From Enterovibrio norvegicus_B (GTDB lineage Bacteria > Pseudomonadota > Gammaproteobacteria > Enterobacterales > Vibrionaceae): DNA of 64,000 nt. The notes beneath the pieces are model-generated. The model saw only the letters and a program-made list of their open reading frames with translations. It was not told the DNA's origin and searched no databases. The DNA is taken from NCBI RefSeq assembly GCF_002876705.1, contig NZ_MDAG01000022.1, positions 55,578 through 119,577 of the forward strand, given 5' to 3'. This document shows, piece after piece, positions 34,408 to 43,752 of the stretch. How positions within the stretch are numbered: position 1 is the stretch's first letter; every line of letters begins with the position of its first letter. Both the position numbers and the translations under genes were made by a program.

Positions 34408-35994
34408 ATGAGTACAGCCTTGACTAGTTTTTCACAACGGTTGGCGGCGCTGGCTGAACATCCAGAAGCGCTAAAAGGAATTGGCCGCGGTGTAGAGCGC
34501 GAAGCTTTGCGTATTACATCGGAAGGCACGCTTTCTTCTGAGGCCCATCCAAAGGCGCTTGGCTCTGCGCTAACCCATAAATGGATCACGACGGACTTTG
34601 CAGAATCTCTGCTGGAGTTCATCACGCCTGTGAGTTATTCCGTCTCTGAAACGTTGATGCAATTAGACGATATTCATCGTTTTACCTACCGTGAGCTAGA
34701 GGGGGAGTCGCTGTGGCCTCTCTCCATGCCATGTTATGTTGCCAAAGAAGATGACATCACGTTGGCGCAATATGGTTCGTCAAATGTGGGTCGCATGAAA
34801 ACCCTTTATCGCCAAGGCTTGAAGCACCGCTACGGCAGTGTGATGCAGGTGATTTCCGGTGTGCATTTCAATTTTTCATTTCCGCAGAGCTTTTGGCAGC
34901 AGTTGTTTGGCGATCAAACACCGTATGCACGACAAGAGTCCGTGTCTGACGCCTACTTCGGTGTGATCCGAAATTACTACCGCTTCGGTTGGATGATCCC
35001 TTATCTGTTTGGTGCATCACCTGCATTATGTGGTTCATTCATTAAAAACACCGACACGGCGTTGGATTTCAAGACGGTGGGTGAAGGAACCTATTATTTG
35101 CCCTACGCAACTTCATTGCGTTTGAGCGACTTGGGATACACCAACAGTGCCCAAAGTGTGCTGAAAATTGGCTTTGATGGCTTAGAAAAGTACCTTGAAG
35201 GTGTTCGTGACGCTATTCGTACACCGTCGGCTGAGTTTGCAAAAATCGGTGTGAAAGATGCATCTGGCTACCGTCAATTGAATGCAAATGTGCTTCAGAT
35301 TGAAAACGAACTTTATGCACCTATTCGCCCTAAACGCGTTGCGAAAAGTGGCGAGAAACCGTCTGATGCGCTGGAGCGTGGCGGCGTGGAATACATTGAG
35401 GTTCGCTCGTTAGACGTAAACCCATTTAGCCCCACCGGGATTGATGAAACCCAAGTGTATTTCCTTGATCTGTTCGTCACATGGTGTGCGTTGTCTGATT
35501 CCTCTTTGATGACAGATTGCGAGCTTGAGTGCTGGCATGACAATTGGAACAAAGTGGTGATGGAAGGGCGTAAGCCGGGCCTCACCCTTCAGATTGGTTG
35601 TGACGGTGAACAGCTCACACAAGCAGAGTGGGGACGTCGCGTCTTTGACGATCTTGCGAAGCTTGCGGTTGTGATGGATCAAGCCAATGGTGGTAACAAG
35701 TATCAAGCAGTGTGCAAAGAGTTAGTGACATGGTTTGATCAGCCAGAGAAAACACTCTCGGCGCGTTTGCTCAACGATATTCTCGCTCAAGAAAGCATTG
35801 GTAAAGTAGGCCTTGCGATAGCTGCTGAAAATGCTGAGCGCTTTGCGGGTGGCGACTACACTGAATTTTCTGACGCGCAATTTCGCGAAGAAGCCATTGC
35901 CAGCTTAAAGCGTCAACAAGAGGTTGAGCAGGGCGACAGTGTCAGTCTTGATCAGTATCTGGCTGAGTACTTTGGTGATAGTGTATCTATTTAG
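34408..35994 (+). CDS. gshA: Glutamate-cysteine ligase
   Basis: 528-aa ATP-dependent enzyme that makes gamma-glutamylcysteine, the first step of glutathione synthesis. Proteobacterial family 1 features: HPEALKGIGRGVEREALRI at the N-terminus, TDFAESLLEFITPV, SGVHFNFSFP and VEYIEVRSLDVNPFSP. The ATG at 34408 has no clear Shine-Dalgarno; TTG at 34420 is an alternative. It follows yqaBA as in E. coli, but is not followed by luxS. Confidence 0.96.
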   Translation: MSTALTSFSQRLAALAEHPEALKGIGRGVEREALRITSEGTLSSEAHPKALGSALTHKWITTDFAESLLEFITPVSYSVSETLMQLDDIHRFTYRELEGESLWPLSMPCYVAKEDDITLAQYGSSNVGRMKTLYRQGLKHRYGSVMQVISGVHFNFSFPQSFWQQLFGDQTPYARQESVSDAYFGVIRNYYRFGWMIPYLFGASPALCGSFIKNTDTALDFKTVGEGTYYLPYATSLRLSDLGYTNSAQSVLKIGFDGLEKYLEGVRDAIRTPSAEFAKIGVKDASGYRQLNANVLQIENELYAPIRPKRVAKSGEKPSDALERGGVEYIEVRSLDVNPFSPTGIDETQVYFLDLFVTWCALSDSSLMTDCELECWHDNWNKVVMEGRKPGLTLQIGCDGEQLTQAEWGRRVFDDLAKLAVVMDQANGGNKYQAVCKELVTWFDQPEKTLSARLLNDILAQESIGKVGLAIAAENAERFAGGDYTEFSDAQFREEAIASLKRQQEVEQGDSVSLDQYLAEYFGDSVSI

Positions 35995-36069
35995 TGAGAT
36001 ACACGTTTTACGCCTTGTTGTAGCGCCTGCCGTCGATGAGTACGGCTGAGGTAAACGAACGAGGAAGAG

Positions 36070-36101
36070 AAACAGGCAGGTCTCACCCTGCCTGTTTTTT
36101 T
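36070..36101 (+). terminator. Terminator after gshA
   Basis: Eleven-bp stem AAACAGGCAGG/CCTGCCTGTTT with a 6-nt loop and a T tract. Confidence 0.9.
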
Positions 36102-36148
36102 ATGTGCATTTTTCCGCAATGAGCAAAAGAGTGGAGATAAGGACACCC

Positions 36149-36802
36149 ATGCAATTTTCATCACACTGTTTTTCATCGCAGCGCCTTTCATCTTGCCGTT
36201 TTTCCCTGCGCTGGCTTGCGTTAATTGGTGCGTTGTTACTGACGGGGTGTGCGACGCCACCACCGAAGAACCCAGATAACATTTGCAGTATTTTCCGTGA
36301 ATACGATGGCTGGTATGAAGATGCCGTCGACATGCAAGATGAGTGGGGAACGCCTATTCATGTAGCGATGGCCTTCGTCAAACAAGAAAGCTCTTACGTG
36401 CATGATGCTGTTCCACCCCGTGACTATGTCCTTTGGGTGATCCCATGGGGAAGAATCAGTAGTGCCTATGGCTATGCACAAGCGCAAGATCCAGCATGGT
36501 CGGATTATCAAAAAGCGACCCGTAATGGGGGTTCACGCACTGATTTCGGTGATGCGATGCAATTCATTGGCTGGTACACCACGGAAACACAGCGTCAGTT
36601 GGGCATTTCTAAGTGGGATCCCTACAACCAATACTTGGCATACCATGAAGGTCGAGGCGGGTATAAGCGCGGTTCCTACAAAGCTAAGCCGAAAGTGATG
36701 CAGGTTGCGCGCAAAGTTGAACGTCAGGCAAAGAAATACGGTGGGCAACTCAGCAGTTGCCGCGAAGCGTTAGAAAGCAACCGCAGCTGGTGGTCGTTCT
36801 AA
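36149..36802 (+). CDS. Lytic-transglycosylase-like (SLT) lipoprotein
   Basis: 217-aa predicted lipoprotein: a basic signal region, then LALIGALLLTGCATPPP with the lipobox Cys at about residue 34. The rest looks like a goose-lysozyme/SLT fold. Catalytic Glu is probably in FVKQESSYVHDAVPP, followed by AYGYAQA (the GYxQ-like motif) and YNQYLAYHEG. It likely cleaves peptidoglycan or is a degenerate relative; activity is not shown. The ATG at 36149 with GGAGATAAGG is preferred to 36104. It is the first gene of the block found where luxS is expected. Confidence 0.78.
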   Translation: MQFSSHCFSSQRLSSCRFSLRWLALIGALLLTGCATPPPKNPDNICSIFREYDGWYEDAVDMQDEWGTPIHVAMAFVKQESSYVHDAVPPRDYVLWVIPWGRISSAYGYAQAQDPAWSDYQKATRNGGSRTDFGDAMQFIGWYTTETQRQLGISKWDPYNQYLAYHEGRGGYKRGSYKAKPKVMQVARKVERQAKKYGGQLSSCREALESNRSWWSF

Positions 36803-36821
36803 GGCTTTCTGCCAACAACAA

Positions 36822-36845
36822 GAAAAGCGCCAAACGGCGCTTTTC
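36822..36845. terminator. Terminator between the SLT lipoprotein and the DUF1479 gene
   Basis: Perfect 10-bp stem GAAAAGCGCC/GGCGCTTTTC with a 4-nt loop, placed between converging genes. T runs are short on both strands. Confidence 0.75.
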
Positions 36846-36873
36846 CTCCCGCCATCGCACACTTTCTCGCGTC

Positions 36874-38115
36874 TTATTCAAACCCCATTTGTCGACGTCC
36901 CAGTGGCGACAAGTCCGCTTCGGTTGCGCGTCCTTCATAATTGCGCTCATGGTTTTCTGCGGCGAAATCAGGGCAACTGTCGCCGTTTAAAAAAGCGGGG
37001 CGTTGCTTGGCGAGAAACGCTCGATTCTTCTCACAATCGGGTGCCGCGCCGATAAACAACACATTGCTGTAGCCGTCACCGTTATGCTTGTCTTCCACTG
37101 CATGAATCGTATCGGGATGCCACCACACGGTGTCGCCTGGCTGCATTTTTGGAATGGATACTAACCCTTCGAGCAGCAATGGATGCCATTCTTTGTAAAC
37201 AGTCAATGCTCGTCCTGGTGCTGCACCGCATAAATCCCCATCTTCAACATCATCTTGTATGGCACGAAGCAGCATAAAAGGCATGGCTAAGGTGGAAGGA
37301 ACGGTTTGTAATGTGCCGTCGCCTTTTCCTTGTTGTGTGAGTGCGACCCAACCTTGAAACGTACGGAAGACACTGCACACGGCAGGAGAGGGGAATTCTT
37401 CCACATCCACACGGCTTAACCCATCAAACGCTCGGTATTTTCCCCAATCGCCATGGAACACTTCATGGTAGACCTCGCGGTAGTGGGGCTCAATCCAGCG
37501 CTCAACGGAGCCAGAATCGACATGCGGTGACAGGCCCAATGTGGCATCGCCCGGTTCACGACGGCGTACGCGATCCGCGTAACTCGATTCAAGGTCGGGG
37601 TTGAAATAGGCTTTGCCGCTGCGGGGATCTTGCCACTGCCAAAGGTGATTCAGATGACGGCGCAGTGTCGCCATATTCTGATGCTGCCTTGCCCATACCT
37701 GTGCTTGAGACCAATAGATCCCAAAGATCTGGGGCTTGTCCGATTTAAGCTGACTGAAGTAGTTATCTTCTACTGTGGATTTATGGTCGTAATAGCCATT
37801 ATCAATGATGTATTTAGACAGATTTTCATTGTGAGCGGATACCTCATCGCGCGGTAACGCATTACGTACAATGCAGCACCCAGCGCGATGAACACGTGCT
37901 CTTTGTTCGTCAGTAAACCCCGATGCTGCAATGTCCGAATACTCAAATTGAGGAATGGCAGAGCCTTCAGATTCTTCCTGTTTGATGCGCGCAATTTCGG
38001 CTTTCATCGCGTCGGTTACGGATTCAAATCTTGCTTTGTAGTCGGGGCTTTGTTGCTTAAGGGCAGCTTTGAATTCGCGGATCTGTTGAGACAAATTTTC
38101 TGTAGAGAGTGCCAT
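36874..38115 (-). CDS. DUF1479 (YbiU-like) putative Fe(II)-dependent oxygenase
   Basis: 413-aa cytoplasmic protein of DUF1479, related to E. coli YbiU (421 aa). It belongs to the jelly-roll fold class of clavaminate-synthase-like enzymes. A 2-His-1-Asp iron triad is suggested by H198 and D200 in GLSPHVDSGSVERW, plus H338 in WWHPDTIHAVED. The GDTVWWHPDTIH block is strongly conserved in the family. The substrate is unknown. The ATG at 38115 with AGGAAGGA is preferred to an upstream ATG at 38196. It is divergent from a LacI regulator and a sugar transporter, which suggests control by the same regulator. Confidence 0.85.
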   Translation of the reverse strand: MALSTENLSQQIREFKAALKQQSPDYKARFESVTDAMKAEIARIKQEESEGSAIPQFEYSDIAASGFTDEQRARVHRAGCCIVRNALPRDEVSAHNENLSKYIIDNGYYDHKSTVEDNYFSQLKSDKPQIFGIYWSQAQVWARQHQNMATLRRHLNHLWQWQDPRSGKAYFNPDLESSYADRVRRREPGDATLGLSPHVDSGSVERWIEPHYREVYHEVFHGDWGKYRAFDGLSRVDVEEFPSPAVCSVFRTFQGWVALTQQGKGDGTLQTVPSTLAMPFMLLRAIQDDVEDGDLCGAAPGRALTVYKEWHPLLLEGLVSIPKMQPGDTVWWHPDTIHAVEDKHNGDGYSNVLFIGAAPDCEKNRAFLAKQRPAFLNGDSCPDFAAENHERNYEGRATEADLSPLGRRQMGFE

Positions 38116-38167
38116 CGTTCCTTCCTTTCTCGTGCTTTCCATCCGTAACAACGCGGTGCAAAACAGT

Positions 38168-38186
38168 ATGTTCTGTTCCAGAACAT
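38168..38186. promoter_or_regulatory. Candidate operator, 19-bp palindrome
   Basis: Perfect inverted repeat ATGTTCTG-TTC-CAGAACAT, 53 bp upstream of the DUF1479 start. It shares the GTTCCAG half-site with the second palindrome at 38292-38303. Inferred binding site for the divergently encoded LacI protein. Confidence 0.55.
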
Positions 38187-38291
38187 CGACAGTCATGCAT
38201 ATGCCATCGAACTTGCCGTGATCTAGCGCTTGTTTCTCTATTGATAATTAACTTAATTGCAACCTTATTTACACAAATATACTACCTTTAT

Positions 38292-38303
38292 TGGAACGTT
38301 CCA
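38292..38303. promoter_or_regulatory. Candidate LacI-family operator, 12-bp palindrome with central CG
   Basis: Perfect palindrome TGGAACGTTCCA, about 90 bp upstream of the LacI-family gene. An even palindrome with central CG is typical of LacI-family operators, so autoregulation and control of the divergent gene are likely. Confidence 0.6.
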
Positions 38304-38392
38304 GTTTATTTTTTGAACAGCAACTGTCTTTGCTCGCAGATGACTGTAATGCATCAATAACTTTTTATTCAGCTGGTGGGATGGACGCATGA

Positions 38393-39481
38393 ATGGTTTT
38401 TGTCATGGCTGATCGTAAATCAGCAAGCTATGTGGCCAGTAAAAAAGCAACGGTGATTGATGTTGCGAGAACGGCGGGTGTGTCCAAATCTACGGTCTCT
38501 TTGGTGCTGCGTGGTGGTGTGGGTGTGAAAGCGCGAACCATCGAGAAAGTGAACGCGGCGATTGATGCATTGGGTTATGTCTATAACCGCGAGGCCGCTG
38601 GGCTTAGAAACCGTGAATCAAACATGCTGGCAATCGTCGCTAATGATCTCGCTAACCCTTATTTGGCGCAGGTCATCATTGCACTTGAGACGGCGTTGAC
38701 AGACCAAGGGCTTGTGCCTGTTGTGGTCAACATTAATGAGAGTGAGGCGCGTCAGAGAGCACTGGTGGCATCGCTGAAAGAGCACAATGTAGCTGGTTTT
38801 TTTATCACGCCAGCACCGGAAACATCGGCGGATTGGCTGCAAGGCTTAGCCTGTGCTGGGTATCCCGTCGTGTGCTTGATGCGAGAAATCGTCGGCGCGA
38901 ATGTGCCGGTTGTTGTGCCAGATAACCGTCGAGGCATGTATTTATCGACCAAGTATCTGATTGATCTCGGGCATACGCGAATCGCATTTGTTGGCGGCGT
39001 AGAAAGTATTTCAGATTATCAGGAACGAAAAGAGGGTTTTCTCTGCGCCATGAAAGAGGCCGATTTAGCCGTGAAAGACAGTGATATTGAGCCGAGTTCG
39101 ACCAAGCGAGAGGGTGGGCAGTTAGCGGTAACGCGCGTGCTTGACCGTGACCCAAGCATTTCGGCAATGGTGTGTTTTACCGATGTGGTGGCGTATGGCG
39201 CTTACACCGCATTGCGCGATCGGGGGTTGGTGCCTGGAAAGGATATCTCCGTGGTGGGGTTTGATGATTTAGAGGACAGTCGATTGATGTCTCCAGCGTT
39301 AACAACAATACGTGTGAATGCGGAAGACATTGGTCGAGTGGCAAGTGAACGCATGCAGCAATGCAGGGAACATTCTCTTTCCTCTGACAACGATGTTGTT
39401 GGTGTGGAATTGGTGGTTCGCTCATCGTGCTGTGCGATCGGGGATAAGGTTGCTCACTCAACCTCGGTTCCCAAAGGCTAA
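38393..39481 (+). CDS. LacI-family transcriptional regulator
   Basis: 362-aa repressor-type regulator. A helix-turn-helix with hinge is near the N-terminus (ATVIDVARTAGVSKSTVSLV, about residues 19-38). A periplasmic-binding-like sensor domain follows, with LIDLGHTRIAFVGG and VVGFDDLEDSRLMSPALTTI. The start may be ATG 38393 or ATG 38405; neither has a good ribosome site. It lies between the DUF1479 gene (divergent) and the sugar transporter (same direction, 49 bp). It probably responds to the sugar imported by that transporter. Confidence 0.93.
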   Translation: MVFVMADRKSASYVASKKATVIDVARTAGVSKSTVSLVLRGGVGVKARTIEKVNAAIDALGYVYNREAAGLRNRESNMLAIVANDLANPYLAQVIIALETALTDQGLVPVVVNINESEARQRALVASLKEHNVAGFFITPAPETSADWLQGLACAGYPVVCLMREIVGANVPVVVPDNRRGMYLSTKYLIDLGHTRIAFVGGVESISDYQERKEGFLCAMKEADLAVKDSDIEPSSTKREGGQLAVTRVLDRDPSISAMVCFTDVVAYGAYTALRDRGLVPGKDISVVGFDDLEDSRLMSPALTTIRVNAEDIGRVASERMQQCREHSLSSDNDVVGVELVVRSSCCAIGDKVAHSTSVPKG

Positions 39482-39530
39482 AAGGAACACTGCAGTCATT
39501 GCAGGTCAACGATAAACGGGACGACATATC

Positions 39531-40778
39531 ATGAAAAAGAACACCATGATCCAAACCTTGCCCCTCGCGGGTGCTTTGCTGCTCTCAACGGCAGCGGTAC
39601 AGGCAGAAGATGTAGAAGTCTTGCACTGGTGGACATCGGGCGGTGAAGCAGCGGCTCTGAATGTGTTGAAAGACGATCTGGGTACCAAAGGTGTCGGCTG
39701 GCAAGACATGCCAGTGGCGGGCGGTGGTGGCGGGAATGCTATGACTGTGCTCCGTGCGCGTGTGACCTCAGGCAATCCGCCTACCGCAGTTCAAATGCTC
39801 GGTTTTGATATTCAAGACTGGGCGGCGGAAGACGTGGTAGCAAACCTGAACAGTGTCGCAGAAGCCGAAGGTTGGAACGAGGTTGTACCAACAGCACTTC
39901 AACGCTTCGCTAAATACGACGACAAATGGGTGTCTGCGCCTGTTAATGTGCATTCCACCAACTGGATTTGGGCGAACAAAAAACTCCTTGATGAGGTGGG
40001 TGCGAAGCAACCTGAAAACTGGGATGAGCTGATCTCTGCCCTCGATAAGCTCAAAGCCGCGGGCTATATCCCGTTGGCTCACGGCGGTCAGGCATGGCAA
40101 GACGCGACCATTTTTGATGGCGTTGTGCTCACGACGGGGGGGATCGATTTCTACCGCAAAGCCATGGTCGATCTGGATCCAGAAGCGCTGAGCTCAGACA
40201 CCATGCTGAAAATCTTTGACCGTATGACGCAGCTTCGCGGCTATGTGGACAAAAACTTCCCGGGCCGTGATTGGAACTTGGCATCGGCGATGGTGATTGA
40301 AAATAAAGCCGGCATGCAAATCATGGGTGACTGGGCGAAAGGCGAATTCCTCAAAGCTGGCCTGAAACCGAATGAAGATTTCTTGTGCTTCCGTATGCCG
40401 GGCACACAAGGCATGGTGACCTTTAACTCGGATCAGTTCGTGATGTTCGATGTGGGCGAGTCGAAAGCGCAGGACGAAATGGCGAGAGCCATCATGGCAC
40501 CTACGTTCCAATCCGCGTTTAACGTGGTGAAAGGCTCTGTACCTGCACGTACCGATGTGTCAAATGCAGACTTTGATGCGTGTGGTAAAAAAGGCATGGC
40601 TGATCTTGCGGAAGCAAACAAAAACGACACCTTGGTGGGCAGTATGGCACATGGTCATGCTGCGCCAGCTGCGGTGAAAAATGCGGTTTATGATGTGGTG
40701 ACCAATCACTTCAACGGCGGCATGGACTCACAGCAAGCAACGAAAGCACTGGTCTCTGCGGTTCAAGACGCAATTTAG
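39531..40778 (+). CDS. Sugar ABC transporter substrate-binding protein (CUT1 type)
   Basis: 415-aa periplasmic sugar-binding protein. A Sec signal peptide ends about LLLSTAAVQA-EDVEV. The mature protein has the family start VEVLHWWTSGGEAAALNVLK and WVSAPVNVHSTNWIWANKKLL. It resembles the glucose/mannose-type binding proteins of Pseudomonas GtsA and its relatives more than MalE. The exact sugar is unconfirmed. Operon order SBP, two permeases, ATPase is standard for CUT1 systems. Confidence 0.92.
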   Translation: MKKNTMIQTLPLAGALLLSTAAVQAEDVEVLHWWTSGGEAAALNVLKDDLGTKGVGWQDMPVAGGGGGNAMTVLRARVTSGNPPTAVQMLGFDIQDWAAEDVVANLNSVAEAEGWNEVVPTALQRFAKYDDKWVSAPVNVHSTNWIWANKKLLDEVGAKQPENWDELISALDKLKAAGYIPLAHGGQAWQDATIFDGVVLTTGGIDFYRKAMVDLDPEALSSDTMLKIFDRMTQLRGYVDKNFPGRDWNLASAMVIENKAGMQIMGDWAKGEFLKAGLKPNEDFLCFRMPGTQGMVTFNSDQFVMFDVGESKAQDEMARAIMAPTFQSAFNVVKGSVPARTDVSNADFDACGKKGMADLAEANKNDTLVGSMAHGHAAPAAVKNAVYDVVTNHFNGGMDSQQATKALVSAVQDAI

Positions 40779-40793
40779 GGATAGTGAGAGTGG

Positions 40794-40844
40794 CACTGGC
40801 GGAAGGCGGTTTTAGATCCTAGAGCCGCGCTTTTCATGCCAGTG
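40794..40844 (+). other. Stem-loop between the binding-protein gene and the first permease gene
   Basis: CACTGGC (40794-40800) pairs with GCCAGTG (40838-40844), with a smaller GCGG/CCGC stem inside. No T tract follows. Such intercistronic hairpins after binding-protein genes can stabilise the upstream mRNA and lower permease expression; this role is inferred. Confidence 0.5.
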
Positions 40845-40868
40845 TCGCTTTACCTCAAGGATCGATTT

Positions 40869-41768
40869 ATGTCTTCACAAGGAAAATACAGTTCGCGCCA
40901 TTTTTGGCAGCAACTGTTACCCAAAATCGTTATTGCGCCTTCTTTTGCGCTCATCCTATTTTTTGTTTATGGCTTTATTGCATGGACAACGTACATCTCG
41001 TTCAGCCGTTCTCGTATGCTGCCGAACTACAATCTTGATGGCGTACGTCCTTACGAAAAATTGTGGAACAGTCTGAATTGGCAAGTGGCGCTCGAAAATC
41101 TCGCTATCTTCGGCATTCTTTATATCGTCATATGTTGTGCCCTTGGTTTGCTTCTGGCGATATTGCTCGATCAAAAGATTCGCATTGAAGGTGGCTTACG
41201 TCCTATCTTCCTGTATCCGATGGCATTGAGTTTCATCGTGACGGGGACGGCATGGAAGTGGTTTTTGAACCCTGGCTTAGGGCTTGAGAAAACCATGCAT
41301 GAAATGGGGTGGGAGAGTTTCAGCTTTGATTGGTTGATAAACCCCGACATGGCGATTTATACCATTGTGATTGCGGGTGTCTGGCAAACGTCTGGGTTCG
41401 TCATGGCGATGTTCCTTGCGGGTTTACGTGGCATCGACAGTGAAATGTTAAAAGCGGCCCAGCTTGATGGCGCGTCATCGTTTCAAATGTATCGCCGCAT
41501 CATTATTCCGCAGCTTCGTCCCGTTTTCCTCAGTGCTTTTATCGTGCTCGCGCACATGGCCATCAAAAGTTATGACTTGGTCATTGCCTTAACGGGTGGT
41601 GGTCCAGGGAACGCGACGGCAATGCCCGCGACCTTTATGTATTCGTACACTTTCTCACGTAACCAAATGGCGGTGGGCTCTGCCAGTGCAATCATCATGT
41701 TGATGACCATTGCGGCCATCATCATTCCTTATCTGTACAGCGAGTTGAAGGAGAAGAAGCATGAGTAG
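40869..41768 (+). CDS. Sugar ABC transporter permease 1 (CUT1)
   Basis: 299-aa inner-membrane permease with six transmembrane segments of the MalF/UgpA type. The ABC-contact loop is ESMLKAAQLDGASSFQMYRR-like, here MLKAAQLDGASSFQMYRRII (EAA motif). The ATG at 40869 follows CAAGGATCG; an in-frame ATG at 40836 lies in the hairpin region and is less likely. It overlaps the second permease gene by 8 bp. Confidence 0.9.
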   Translation: MSSQGKYSSRHFWQQLLPKIVIAPSFALILFFVYGFIAWTTYISFSRSRMLPNYNLDGVRPYEKLWNSLNWQVALENLAIFGILYIVICCALGLLLAILLDQKIRIEGGLRPIFLYPMALSFIVTGTAWKWFLNPGLGLEKTMHEMGWESFSFDWLINPDMAIYTIVIAGVWQTSGFVMAMFLAGLRGIDSEMLKAAQLDGASSFQMYRRIIIPQLRPVFLSAFIVLAHMAIKSYDLVIALTGGGPGNATAMPATFMYSYTFSRNQMAVGSASAIIMLMTIAAIIIPYLYSELKEKKHE

Positions 41769-42642
41769 CAGTGAAACCTCTTCTCCTTTTCAAGGAACCC
41801 GCTTTTGGCGGATATTGATTTACACCACGTTAATCGTGTTTGCCTGCATGTACTTACTGCCTTTGTTCGTCATGTTGGTGACGTCATTTAAAGAGTTAGA
41901 TGAGATTCGCCAAGGGAACATGCTGGCGTTACCTCAAGTGTGGACCGTCGAACCTTGGGTTTCTGCGTGGGGAACGGCGTGTATTGGTCTGACATGTGAA
42001 GGTATCAGCGGGTATTTTACTAACTCCATCATGATCACTGTGCCGGGCGTGTTGTTATCAACCACCCTTGGTGCGCTAAATGGTTATGTGCTGACGAAAT
42101 GGCGTTTTCGAGGACACCGTTGGGTGTTTGGCTTGATGCTGTTTGGCTGTTTCATTCCGTTCCAAGTGGTATTGGTGCCAATGAGTCAGGTACTCGGTAC
42201 GCTGGGATTAGCAAATACCACGGCAGGTTTGGTGTTAGTGCATGCGATTTATGGATTAGGGTTTACCACCTTGTTCTTCCGCAATTACTACGAAGCCTTC
42301 CCGAGTGAATTGATCCGTGCTGCCATGATTGATGGTGCAGGTTTTTTCCGCATGTTTTTCCGCATTTTATTGCCAAGTTCGGGGCCGATTATTGTGGTTA
42401 CCATCATTTGGCAGTTCACCAATATTTGGAATGATTTCTTGTTCGGTGCGTCGTTTGCGTCGGGGGATACCGCGCCAATCACAGTAGCACTGAATAATTT
42501 GGTGAACTCTTCTACCGGTGTAAAGGAATACAACGTGCACATGGCTGGCGCCATGATTGCCGCACTCCCCACCTTGTTGGTGTACATCTTAGCGGGACGT
42601 TATTTCGTTCGTGGCCTGATGGCGGGATCAGTAAAAGGATAA
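41761..42642 (+). CDS. Sugar ABC transporter permease 2 (CUT1)
   Basis: 293-aa MalG/UgpE-type permease. An N-terminal membrane segment (LIVFACMYLLPLFVMLVTSF) is followed by five more. The EAA loop is SELIRAAMIDGAGFFRMFFR. It starts within the last codons of the first permease, so translation is coupled, and is followed 4 bp later by the ATPase gene. Confidence 0.9.
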   Translation: MSSSETSSPFQGTRFWRILIYTTLIVFACMYLLPLFVMLVTSFKELDEIRQGNMLALPQVWTVEPWVSAWGTACIGLTCEGISGYFTNSIMITVPGVLLSTTLGALNGYVLTKWRFRGHRWVFGLMLFGCFIPFQVVLVPMSQVLGTLGLANTTAGLVLVHAIYGLGFTTLFFRNYYEAFPSELIRAAMIDGAGFFRMFFRILLPSSGPIIVVTIIWQFTNIWNDFLFGASFASGDTAPITVALNNLVNSSTGVKEYNVHMAGAMIAALPTLLVYILAGRYFVRGLMAGSVKG

Positions 42643-42646
42643 GGTA

Positions 42647-43750
42647 ATGGCATCTCTAACGCTCAATAACGTAAAAAAACGCTTCGGCCACGTTGAGGTA
42701 TTAAAAGGCATCAATATCGGCATTGATGATGGTGATTTTCTGGTGCTGGTGGGCCCATCGGGCTGTGGTAAATCAACCTTGCTGAATATGATTGCAGGGC
42801 TGGATAGCATCAGTGACGGTGAGGTAAGTATTGGTGACATGGTGATTAATGAACTGCACCCAGCAGAACGTGATATCGCGATGGTGTTCCAGTCTTATGC
42901 GCTCTACCCAAACATGACGGTGGGGCAGAACATCTCGTTTGGCCTTGAAATGCGCCATGTACCTAAACCGGAAAGGGAAAAGAAAATCGGTGAGGTGTCA
43001 GCGATGCTTCAAATCGAGCATTTGCTAAAGCGTAAACCTGGTCAACTTTCTGGCGGTCAACGTCAGCGGGTGGCTATGGGACGCGCACTTGTACGCGATC
43101 CAAAAATATTCTTGTTTGATGAACCGTTGTCGAACTTGGATGCAAAGCTCCGTGTTGATATGCGCACGGAAATTAAACGCCTACATCAGCGTTTAAATGC
43201 AACCATCGTGTATGTCACCCATGACCAAATTGAAGCCATGACACTGGCGACAAAAATAGCGGTGATGAAAGACGGTGAACTGCAACAACTCGGCTCTCCT
43301 GCCGAGGTGTATGACGATCCGGCCAATACCTTTGTCGCGACGTTTATGGGAAGCCCATCCATGAACTTGGTGGATGCGCTGGTGGAACGTGCCGATGCAT
43401 CGGAAACACAACTGCAATTGACGGGGTTTGATGGAGAGCCACAATCCGTGACTGTAAATTGTGGCTTTGACGCTCTGAGCAACTACGTGGGTAAAACCGT
43501 GCAAATGGGGGTTCGGCCAGAAGACATTACCGAAAGCGAGGGCAGCACGTCCTCAACCTTGCATTGCAAAGTGGATGTTACAGAGCCTACAGGGGCTGAT
43601 ACTTACGTCATTACATCATTGGGCGGGAAGGAAGTGGTTGCGCGGATGCCAGCAAACATCAGTTTGAAGGCGGGCGACATGGCGCACTTTCGTTTTAATC
43701 CTGAAAAGTTGGTGTTGTTTGATAGTGGTTCGGGTACCCGAATTCGTTAA
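42647..43750 (+). CDS. Sugar ABC transporter ATPase (MalK/UgpC type)
   Basis: 367-aa nucleotide-binding subunit. Walker A GPSGCGKST at residues about 36-44, Q-loop FQSYALYPNMTV, signature LSGGQRQRVAMGRAL, Walker B FLFDEPLSNLD and switch His in YVTHDQIEAM. The C-terminal about 120 residues form the OB-fold regulatory domain typical of MalK/UgpC ATPases (VRPEDI, PTGADTYVI). A bidirectional terminator follows. Confidence 0.94.
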   Translation: MASLTLNNVKKRFGHVEVLKGINIGIDDGDFLVLVGPSGCGKSTLLNMIAGLDSISDGEVSIGDMVINELHPAERDIAMVFQSYALYPNMTVGQNISFGLEMRHVPKPEREKKIGEVSAMLQIEHLLKRKPGQLSGGQRQRVAMGRALVRDPKIFLFDEPLSNLDAKLRVDMRTEIKRLHQRLNATIVYVTHDQIEAMTLATKIAVMKDGELQQLGSPAEVYDDPANTFVATFMGSPSMNLVDALVERADASETQLQLTGFDGEPQSVTVNCGFDALSNYVGKTVQMGVRPEDITESEGSTSSTLHCKVDVTEPTGADTYVITSLGGKEVVARMPANISLKAGDMAHFRFNPEKLVLFDSGSGTRIR

Positions 43751-43752
43751 CA

